From an uncultured Clostridia bacterium (GTDB taxonomy: Bacteria > Bacillota > Clostridia > Christensenellales > Borkfalkiaceae): DNA of 64,000 nt. Below are positions 48,453-56,031 of the stretch, piece after piece (the first letter of the stretch is position 1; the number at the start of each line of letters is the position of its first letter). The notes under the pieces are model-generated. The model had not been told where the DNA came from and did no database searches. It saw only the letters and a program-made list of their open reading frames with translations. Made by a program: the position numbers and the translations under genes. Where the stretch lies: assembly GCA_944342025.1 (NCBI GenBank), contig CALVMD010000005.1:1-64000 (forward strand). Reading direction: 5' to 3'.

Positions 48453-51146
48453 TCATACGATTTTAAGCTTGCCCATGTTGGCAGGCGTCATTTTATTCTC
48501 TTCCAGCGGATAATTGACGGTGGAAACGCGCACGATGGTCACGTTGCTCGGATCGTCGCAATCGCCGAAGGTCATCGAGAAGGAGATCTCTTTGCCCTCG
48601 CTGAGCGCCGCCTCGATCTTGGGCATGAGCGCGAAAGGAATAAACAGTTCGCCCGAATACCCGTCCGTGCCGACGGTGCCGGAGTACGCGATCTGCGACG
48701 CGCCGTTTACGAACAGACTGCTCGAACGCGAAGCCTCTATGCCCAAAGTGTTGTTCGCCACATAGATCTGCGCCCAATCCGAATCGGGATAGAGGGTCGC
48801 AAAGCTGTCCAAAAGCTCCAAAGACGTCAGATTTTCCGTGATGAAGATCTCCGCGAAATCTCCGTTCCACCAGGACGGCGTGAATTCGATGCGGTCGTCT
48901 TTTACGTCAAACATAAAGTACAGGCCTTCGTCCGTCGCCGCAATTTTCGCCTCGGCAGAGAAGCTGGACGGATCCACTTTGTCCACCCCGATATTGGCAG
49001 CGCCGTTCGTCGCACCGACGAACGTCACCGCGGATTCGATCCCGTCCCAATCGGACAGATCTCCGTCGATCGCGATCGTGCCTGCCTGCGATCTTGCGAC
49101 TTCCAGAGCCTCGATGACCGCGCCTTCATCCAATTCCATCCCCTCGTTGTCCGTCAGCGTGAGCGCCGTCGAAGACAGCTGGCCGTTGACCGTGATCGAT
49201 TTGAAATCGGTGTCCGAATCGCTCACGCAGCGGTTTTTCTCGACGTTGATGCCGTCGGATTTTTCCACATACAGCGCCGTATTCGATTCTACGACCACGT
49301 TTTTGGTTCCCGGGCGATAGAAGGTATTGCCCTCGATGTTGAAATCGGCAACGCGGCGCAGCGAAATGGCAGCATTGTACGATTCGCCGAAGAAGTTGTT
49401 CGAAATCTCTATGTCGCTGACCGCGCCGAGCGCACCGTTCCCGTCGGAGGTCCACACGAACGCGTCGATGTCGCCGTACTGCGTTCCGATGCTGTTGCGC
49501 AGGAACTTATTGTTGCGGATGACGACGTTTTTCGGCGCAAGAGATTCATGGAACTGCACGTCGTCCGCGATCAGCATGATCGCGCCGTGCACGATGTTGG
49601 AGAACAGGTTGTTTTCCACGACCACGTCGCGGCTCTGAATGAGGATGCCGCGGTTGCGCTTGTTGCGGATGACGTTGTTGCGGATCTCCACCTTGGGCGC
49701 CTTCGTCAGGCTGGACAGTCGGCTGCTCGTCGTGATCTTGGAAAGATCGACGTAATTTTCGTCGGAAGGATCCGGCGACGTCTCTTCAAAAGTCAGGAGA
49801 TAATTTTCCCCGTTATAGCGCACCGATTTGACCGTAAGCGTGGCGATCGCGTTCAGATCGGACGAGTCGGAAAGTTCAAATTTTTCGCCGATCTCGGGAC
49901 GGAAAGTGCCCCACATGCCCGAAGCGTATGCCGCCGCCACTTCACCCGTTTCGGCATTCACCGAATACACCTGCAGCATGTGCCCGCCGATATTGATCGC
50001 ATCGTCGTGGCTGTTTTCGAGCAGACAGTTGGTGATCTTGATCTCTCCCGCCGTATTTTTCAGATGCAGGATATCCGCCGACGCCGTGAACAGCCTGTCC
50101 GTACCCGGCTTGCAGATATTCAGGAAGCGGTTGAAATACAAATTTTCGTTATTGTACGCGCGCACGGTCATACCCCAGGCGGTATATGCCGTGACCGTTT
50201 CGAAGCATACGTCTTTGCAATCTTCGACCATAAAGAGCTGCGCGACATAGAACGTGACGCCGAGCGCGACGGGCGTGTTGATCATCGTGTCTTCCAGATA
50301 CGTATCGGAAGTCGCTTTCAGCCGGACCGTATAACTGCCGTCCTCGTTGCGGATATATTCGCTGCTCTCGATGCTCCTGCCGCTCTCGTTGATGTAAAGG
50401 TAATTGCCGGGTGCGCGCGGCGTCTTGGAGATCGGGTCATACTCGACATACTGTATGACGGGCGCGTTCGTGTCGATGGGGTATCCCTCGTTGACGAGCA
50501 CTTCGATCGTCTTGGAAGCGCGGTCGAAAGAGGTCACCTTTCCCATCATATAGGGCGGATTGGTGTAATCCACGGTGAAATTGTTGAATTGGATGTTCTC
50601 GCAGTTTTTAACGTAGAACCCGCTCATGCCGAGGAAGCAGCTGAGCATGATGTCCGCCCCGTTTCCGTCGATCACGACGTTTTTGAGCCCCTCCAGGACG
50701 AGGCCGTAGCCGTAGTCGATGCCGTTGCCGCCTTCGATGACGTCGATCCTGCCCGCAGGAAGACGCACGATTTTTACGGAATCCTCCTCTTCGGCGGCAG
50801 CGGCGGCAAACGCGCGCTGCAGCGCCGCGGAGTCGTCTTTCCCGTCATCCGCCGTAACGCCGTATTCGGCGGCATCGATCACGATGCCCGACGAGGGAAC
50901 GGGATAAAGCACCTCGTTTTCAAACTTATCCTGATCCACGCCGACGATAAACGGATTGATGAGCCCCGGCGTATCGCTTACATAATCGGAATAATCCGAA
51001 TCGAACGTGTAGCCGCTGCTCATGAGCTGTTCGTCCGTCGGGGTGCGTTCGCCTTTCATGTCCGCTCCTCCCTGCGCTCCGCAGCCGCCCAAAAGAGCGG
51101 CGCACAGCATCACACCCGCCACAGCGGTAACTAATTTATGTTTCAT
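48453..51146 (-). CDS. GH110-like alpha-1,3-galactosidase lipoprotein with CBM9 domain
   Basis: Surface lipoprotein of 897 residues (lipobox LLGGC, Cys 22). Residues about 86-690 form a right-handed beta-helix starting with DAAEYGVTADDGKDDSAALQ and containing NFTVDYTNPPYMMGKV and SHDDAINIGGHMLQV (380-394), which match the GH110 pattern HDDAINxHG. Residues about 692-897 resemble CBM9 (IAIDGDLSDWDG, MFDVKDDRIEF, GYSGELFIPF). GH110 enzymes cleave alpha-1,3-galactose, as in the blood group B and linear alpha-Gal epitopes. Other beta-helix polysaccharide lyases are the alternative. It follows the binding-protein gene by 10 bases. Confidence 0.75.
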   Translation of the reverse strand: MKHKLVTAVAGVMLCAALLGGCGAQGGADMKGERTPTDEQLMSSGYTFDSDYSDYVSDTPGLINPFIVGVDQDKFENEVLYPVPSSGIVIDAAEYGVTADDGKDDSAALQRAFAAAAAEEEDSVKIVRLPAGRIDVIEGGNGIDYGYGLVLEGLKNVVIDGNGADIMLSCFLGMSGFYVKNCENIQFNNFTVDYTNPPYMMGKVTSFDRASKTIEVLVNEGYPIDTNAPVIQYVEYDPISKTPRAPGNYLYINESGRSIESSEYIRNEDGSYTVRLKATSDTYLEDTMINTPVALGVTFYVAQLFMVEDCKDVCFETVTAYTAWGMTVRAYNNENLYFNRFLNICKPGTDRLFTASADILHLKNTAGEIKITNCLLENSHDDAINIGGHMLQVYSVNAETGEVAAAYASGMWGTFRPEIGEKFELSDSSDLNAIATLTVKSVRYNGENYLLTFEETSPDPSDENYVDLSKITTSSRLSSLTKAPKVEIRNNVIRNKRNRGILIQSRDVVVENNLFSNIVHGAIMLIADDVQFHESLAPKNVVIRNNKFLRNSIGTQYGDIDAFVWTSDGNGALGAVSDIEISNNFFGESYNAAISLRRVADFNIEGNTFYRPGTKNVVVESNTALYVEKSDGINVEKNRCVSDSDTDFKSITVNGQLSSTALTLTDNEGMELDEGAVIEALEVARSQAGTIAIDGDLSDWDGIESAVTFVGATNGAANIGVDKVDPSSFSAEAKIAATDEGLYFMFDVKDDRIEFTPSWWNGDFAEIFITENLTSLELLDSFATLYPDSDWAQIYVANNTLGIEASRSSSLFVNGASQIAYSGTVGTDGYSGELFIPFALMPKIEAALSEGKEISFSMTFGDCDDPSNVTIVRVSTVNYPLEENKMTPANMGKLKIV

Positions 51147-51156
51147 TTTCCCTCCT

Positions 51157-52923
51157 TTATTGCAGCTCGTTCGCGCAGGGCGCGTCGGGGAACGCGCGGT
51201 TATACGCTACGGCATACTTTTGTGTTATGGATTGATAATCAAAGCGGGCCATGTTGTTTAAAAATTCTTCCCAGGTCGCATCGTTGAAAGGATCCTGTTC
51301 CCCGTTGATGAATCGGCCGTAATTATTTTTCATATAGGTGTTGATCGAATCTTCCAGCGCGGAGATCTCTTCCAGCTCCTGCGCCGTGTGAGAGATCTGC
51401 GGCAGATGCCTTTTCAGATACGGGTAATACGTCTGCCTCTCTTCGATCATCTTCATGCGGTACGGGTCGCCCGAGTTGTCGTAATCGACCGTCGTGAACA
51501 CGGCGTTGCCCAGCCCCGCCTGATAAGTCAGCGTGGCCTGGAACGCGATCTCGTCCATTCCTTCGGGCACGATCAGTTCCCAACGCTTCAGGTCTTCCCC
51601 GCGGATGGGATCGTAGGTCGGCTCCATATCGTCGATCTCGCGCCAGTGAACGTCTTTCTCGCCTCTGTATTGCAGGCTCTCGTTTTCAAGCGCATAGAGC
51701 TGATCCATCCAGCGGATGATCTCCCTGTAATACGGGGTCGTTTTGGGAATGATCAGCGCGGAAGGATCGAAACGGGGCGCGTATTCCCAAACCATCTGCG
51801 TGCCGTTGTGCTCGGAAACGAGCGGCGGAAGGGCGACGTACTCGTCATCGCGTTCCTGCCCTACCACAAAGTAAGCGCCGGAAGAGGTGAAACTTCCCAG
51901 CTTGCCCTGGATACCGAGGGAGTTGAGGTTGGTGTCGTTGTTGGTGAAAAGGCCGTCGTGCATCAGCCCCTCGGTATACAGCTTATTCAGATACTGCACG
52001 TACTCCCTGTATTCCTGCGTGGAAGGCACCCAGACGATCTTGTTGTAGTTGGGATTGGGGATCTCGTTGCCCGAATCGTCCAGGACCGTCTCTCTGTTAT
52101 CGATCTCGATGCCGGTACCGACAAAGCCGAACGCGCTGCTCAGGAAATGCAGGGACGCATCGTTCATGGCGGCGATGATCGGAACTTCGTCGGATGCGTT
52201 TCCGTTCCCGTTTGCGTCGTAATCCTTAAATGCCTTCAACGTATTGTAAAACTGTTCGGTCGTTTCGGGAAGGCCGGATTCCCCAACATACGTGTCGCCA
52301 AAGGACGCGAGGTTGAGGTTTTCGATCCACTGCTTGTTGATATACTGCGTTGCGACTTCGCCGCCTTCCGCATTCAGGGCGACGCGCGCAAAGGCATAGA
52401 TCTTGCCGTCCGCCTGCGTAGTCACGCGCTCGATCTCGGGATATTCTTCCATCCAATGCGAATAATTGGGGGCATACAGTTCCAGAAGGTTCTGTTCGGT
52501 GTTGCCGGTATATTCGTCGTACCCCGTCAGTTCGCGCAGAGCGCCGAGCTGAGAATACTGCGCGATCTCATACGGCTGATTGCCGAGGAAAAACGCGTCG
52601 GTGGGATTTTCGGTATCTTCCCACTTCAACCCCTTCATCTGATCGACGTCTTTCAGTCCCACCTCTTCGAACTCGACGTGGATGTTGGTGCGGCGTTCCA
52701 GCTCCTGAAACAGGTACATGTCTTCCCATTGGCCCTGAATGGACGCCTTCATGGTGAACATGTTGATCGTGATCTTTTCCTTCACGATCTGCTCGCTGTC
52801 TGGATCCGCGATGAAGTTGTCGGGATCGTACTCGACCTGCCTGCCGCCGCATCCGACGAACAGAGACATCGTTCCGAGCGCGAGCGCCGCAGCGCAGGCA
52901 ATGCACAAAAGTTTTTTCAGCAT
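51157..52923 (-). CDS. Lpl-type sugar ABC transporter solute-binding lipoprotein
   Basis: Extracellular binding protein of 588 residues (lipobox LFVGC, Cys 25), the large LipO/YtcQ type that partners LplB and LplC permeases. Typical signs are an early TINMFTMKASIQGQWEDM block, repeated NGNASDEVPI-like calcium-loop sequence (YDANGNGNASDEVPI) and a late QYRGEKDVHW. It probably binds the galactosylated oligosaccharide released by the surface enzymes. The ligand is inferred from the neighbours. Confidence 0.9.
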   Translation of the reverse strand: MLKKLLCIACAAALALGTMSLFVGCGGRQVEYDPDNFIADPDSEQIVKEKITINMFTMKASIQGQWEDMYLFQELERRTNIHVEFEEVGLKDVDQMKGLKWEDTENPTDAFFLGNQPYEIAQYSQLGALRELTGYDEYTGNTEQNLLELYAPNYSHWMEEYPEIERVTTQADGKIYAFARVALNAEGGEVATQYINKQWIENLNLASFGDTYVGESGLPETTEQFYNTLKAFKDYDANGNGNASDEVPIIAAMNDASLHFLSSAFGFVGTGIEIDNRETVLDDSGNEIPNPNYNKIVWVPSTQEYREYVQYLNKLYTEGLMHDGLFTNNDTNLNSLGIQGKLGSFTSSGAYFVVGQERDDEYVALPPLVSEHNGTQMVWEYAPRFDPSALIIPKTTPYYREIIRWMDQLYALENESLQYRGEKDVHWREIDDMEPTYDPIRGEDLKRWELIVPEGMDEIAFQATLTYQAGLGNAVFTTVDYDNSGDPYRMKMIEERQTYYPYLKRHLPQISHTAQELEEISALEDSINTYMKNNYGRFINGEQDPFNDATWEEFLNNMARFDYQSITQKYAVAYNRAFPDAPCANELQ

Positions 52924-52944
52924 GATTTCCTCCTTATGCTTGTT

Positions 52945-53537
52945 TTATCCTTTCACGCTTCCGATCATCATCCCCTTTTCCAGGTGCCTAGCAAGGAAAG
53001 GATAGACAATGAGGATCGGGAGCGTGGTGACAACGATGGACGAATATTTGACCGCTTCCGCAAGCATTTTATATTGAAGCGCATCTTCGCCGACGGCGCC
53101 GCTGCCGTCGCTGAGAAGGATGTCCCTGAGGACGAGCTGCAGCGTTTTGAGGTCGGTATTGCTCGGCGATATAAAGACGAGCGGATAAAAATAAGAATTC
53201 CAGTATCCCACAGCATAAAACAGGATCATGATGGCGATGACCGGCTTACACAGAGGGATAATGACGGAAAAATAAATGCGGAAATCGCAGGCGCCGTCGA
53301 TCTTTGCGGCCTCTTCCAGGTCGGCCGGGATGGAAGAAGTCATGAACGTGCGCACGACGATGACGTTCCATAATCCTTGATGAAAAAAGTGACCTGCCCG
53401 TAATAGACGGCCTCGGGACTGCTGAACGACAGAGAAAGGATATAGATGAGCGGATACAGAAAGATCACGCACAGCAGTGCGACGAGCACATAAACTACGA
53501 TCTGAAAAGCGAAATCGCCTTTGCTTTGCCTCTTCAT
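52945..53537 (-). pseudogene. LplC-type permease with an internal deletion and frameshift
   Basis: Two frames hold the ends of a normal 290-300-residue sugar permease. The first (53537 to about 53372) has the N-terminal anchor GDFAFQIVVYVLVALLCVIF and PEAVYYGQVTFFIKDYG. The second (about 53377 to 52945) starts at LWNVIVVRTFM and has the EAA loop EEAAKIDGACDF and an intact C-terminus. About 100 residues holding two or three membrane helices are missing between them, with a frame change at the join. As written the protein cannot work. LplB and the binding protein next to it are intact, which makes an assembly or read error possible. Confidence 0.85.
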
Positions 53538-53549
53538 CGCCGTACCCCC

Positions 53550-54539
53550 TTACAGTATCGTCTCGCCGCCGAGTTTTTTGGCGGTAAAATTCGCGCCCAA
53601 CAGCAGCACCAGACTGATGATGTTGTTGAAAAGGCCGATCGCCGTACCGTAGCTGTATTGCTTGATGACAGAGCCGAGCGTCTTTTCATAAACATAAGTG
53701 GAAATGATGTTGGAGGACGCATAGTTCAGATCCGTCTGCATCAGCAATACTTTTTCAAACCCGACGTTGAGCATGTTGCCGAGATTCATGATGAGCGTTA
53801 TGGAAACGATGGGCAGAAGGCCGGGGATATTGATGTGCCAGATCTTGCGCAGGCGGCTCGCGCCGTCGATCTCCGCCGCTTCGTACAGCGTGGGATCGAT
53901 CGCCGTCAGCGCGGCGACATAAGTGATCGACCACCAGCCAAGCCCCTGCCACATCCCCGAAAGCACGTAGATCCACGGGAACCACGCCGCGCTTTCCATA
54001 AACTTGACGGGCTCTAATCCGAAAAGCATGATCATGCGGTTGATGATGCCGACGCGGTCCTGCGTATACTCCAAAAAAGTAAAGCACATGCTGACGGAAA
54101 CGACCAGCGAAATAAAGTACGGCGCGTACGAGATGATCTGCACCGTAGTGCGGAGCGATTTGACGCGGATCTCATTCAAAAGGAGCGCGAACAGGATGGG
54201 GAGCGGAAACACGAGCAGCGAACACAGAGAAAGCCGCAGCGTGTTCCACAGCATATCCAGAAAATAAGGATCCGTCACAAACTCCGTAAAATGTTTGAAG
54301 ATCGGGTCCGCCCACGGGCTGCCGCCGATCCCCTGGATCACGTTGTAGTCTTTAAACGCGATGACGATGCCGTACATGGGAGCGTAGCAAAATACAGCTA
54401 TGATCGCCAGCGCCGGCAATGCCAGTAAATACAGCTGCCAGTTCTTATACCATGCGCGCAGTTTTTTCTTTCCGGTTTTGCCGGGAAGGGTCTTAGACGA
54501 TTCGCGGCTCTCCGCAAGTACGCTTACCTCTTCTTTCAT
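53550..54539 (-). CDS. LplB-type sugar ABC transporter permease
   Basis: Inner-membrane permease of 329 residues. An N-terminal basic leader is followed by WQLYLLALPALAIIAVFCYAP and five further segments; the EAA loop is YEAAEIDGASRLRKIWHINI near residue 230. It is the LplB/YteP type that works with a large LipO binding protein and an LplC partner. It is the first gene of locus 2 and diverges from the AraC regulator. Its LplC partner immediately downstream is broken, and no ATPase is encoded here. Confidence 0.92.
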   Translation of the reverse strand: MKEEVSVLAESRESSKTLPGKTGKKKLRAWYKNWQLYLLALPALAIIAVFCYAPMYGIVIAFKDYNVIQGIGGSPWADPIFKHFTEFVTDPYFLDMLWNTLRLSLCSLLVFPLPILFALLLNEIRVKSLRTTVQIISYAPYFISLVVSVSMCFTFLEYTQDRVGIINRMIMLFGLEPVKFMESAAWFPWIYVLSGMWQGLGWWSITYVAALTAIDPTLYEAAEIDGASRLRKIWHINIPGLLPIVSITLIMNLGNMLNVGFEKVLLMQTDLNYASSNIISTYVYEKTLGSVIKQYSYGTAIGLFNNIISLVLLLGANFTAKKLGGETIL

Positions 54540-54877
54540 GCTCTTCCTCCCTTTGATCGTTTTTATGTAAAAATTTGAAGACTATGCGTCTTTATAATGT
54601 CAAAAATACAAGCTTTGAAGATCTCCGAACCTATTCCGGCAATTTTCCGTTTATCTTCCTTTCTAAACTTCTATATTTGAAATAATTGGTATATTTTAAC
54701 ACTTTTTGTGATTAATTATTGAATTTTCTAAAAATATAATATCATAAAAACGGAAAGCAGTGTAAAAGTATCTACCTATCTTATAAAAATATGTAAAAAA
54801 ATTAAGACAAAATATTGTAAAAACTTTCAAGGCGTGCTATAATTTTTACGCAAGAATAAAATCAGAGGTGAACGTTC
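54540..54877. promoter_or_regulatory. Divergent control region of glycan locus 2
   Basis: This 338-base gap is markedly AT-rich compared with its neighbours. On the plus strand TTGTAA (54815-54820) and TATAAT (54838-54843) are 17 bases apart with TG before the -10 box, giving a good promoter for the AraC gene. On the minus strand I see no confident promoter; TTGACA occurs near 54598 without a good -10 box. AraC binding sites are likely here but none is obvious. Confidence 0.7.
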
Positions 54878-55807
54878 ATGCCCGCTCTTACAAAAGCCGC
54901 CGGATTTTACCTGTCCTTAGCGGCAAGTTATAATCAGACATTCGACGAATACGACATGCCCGTACATTCGCACGAGTATTACGAATTCATGTTTGTGAAC
55001 TCAGGAAAATGCGATGTTTTCGTCGAAGAAAAAAGCGGCGCCATGGAAACGCTGACGCTCGGGAAGAGCGATTTCGTACTGATCGACGCAAATGTCAAAC
55101 ACAGGCTGTTCGTTACGCCGCACAGCCCCTGCAACATCATGAATATCGAGATCAATGCGCAGAAAATCGATCCGTCCTCCGAGTATATTTACGATTTCGG
55201 GCGCATTTTGCAGGCGTGCAAAAATTTGAAGCGCATTTTTACACGCTTCCGATACGGAAAATTCCGCGACACCAACCGCATTAAAGACACTTTGGAAAGG
55301 ATCCAATCGGTATACGACGCCAGCATGGCCGATCCCGCGCGAACCGCAGAAAAGGCGCTTCTGCAAATACTGCTCGGCGAATTATTTTTGGAAACGGACC
55401 AGTGCGCCGAACAGGTGAACAGCAGCGGCAACATTTACGTGCAGAAAACGTATGAATACATAAAAAGCCATTATCAGGACGAGATCACGCTGCAATCGCT
55501 TGCGAATTACCTGAACATTCACCCCACCTATATCCAGAGGCTGATCCGCGGCGTTTCGGAAGATTCGGTGCACAGCCTGATCAACAAATTCCGGATCCAG
55601 AAGGCCATCGAACTTCTCCGCAGCTCCTCTCTGCCGCTGATCGACGTCGCCATCGAAGTCGGGTTCAACAACAGGCAATCCTTTTTCAACGCATTCAAAA
55701 AATACACGGGCGTCTCACCCAACGAATACAGGCGCGAACACATCGACAACGAAAAATGGCTGAAAAACGAATCGTACACTACGTCCGTCTTTGAAGATGA
55801 AGGCTAG
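54878..55807 (+). CDS. AraC-family transcriptional regulator with cupin-like sensor
   Basis: Cytoplasmic regulator of 309 residues. The N-terminal 150 residues form a cupin-like ligand domain (MPVHSHEYYEFMFVNSGKC). The C-terminal 105 residues carry the two AraC helix-turn-helix motifs (LQSLANYLNIHPTYIQRLI and IDVAIEVGFNNRQSFFNAFK). GAGGTGA precedes the start. It faces away from the locus 2 operon across a shared control region, so it is the likely sugar-responsive activator of that operon. It has its own promoter and terminator. Confidence 0.92.
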   Translation: MPALTKAAGFYLSLAASYNQTFDEYDMPVHSHEYYEFMFVNSGKCDVFVEEKSGAMETLTLGKSDFVLIDANVKHRLFVTPHSPCNIMNIEINAQKIDPSSEYIYDFGRILQACKNLKRIFTRFRYGKFRDTNRIKDTLERIQSVYDASMADPARTAEKALLQILLGELFLETDQCAEQVNSSGNIYVQKTYEYIKSHYQDEITLQSLANYLNIHPTYIQRLIRGVSEDSVHSLINKFRIQKAIELLRSSSLPLIDVAIEVGFNNRQSFFNAFKKYTGVSPNEYRREHIDNEKWLKNESYTTSVFEDEG

Positions 55808-55815
55808 ACACGCAC

Positions 55816-55850
55816 AGCGCCCGCGTTTAACGCGGGCGCTTATTTTTTGA
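55816..55850 (+). terminator. Terminator of the AraC gene
   Basis: AGCGCCCGCG (55816-55825) pairs with CGCGGGCGCT (55831-55840), followed by TATTTTTT. Confidence 0.92.
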
Positions 55851-55953
55851 TTAGTATTTTACCCGAAAACGCGATACGCATTCCCCCTTCCTCCTCGAAC
55901 GACGCTTTCAAAGGATGCGCAGACCGTATCGCCCGACGCAAGGCGCGGGGCAT

Positions 55954-55990
55954 AAAAAATCGGGGCGCACCCCGAACGGAGCGCGCCCCC
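55954..55990 (-). terminator. Terminator of ppdK
   Basis: On the minus strand CGGGG-TGCG-CCCCG is followed by ATTTTTTAT; a wider GGGGCGC/GCGCCCC pairing (55962-55968 with 55983-55989) is also possible. It lies about 60 bases after the ppdK stop. The rest of 55856-56031 shows nothing else. Confidence 0.75.
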
Positions 55991-56031
55991 GGCGCGGCAT
56001 ACTATGCCGACGATTTTGTTTTTACCTGCAA

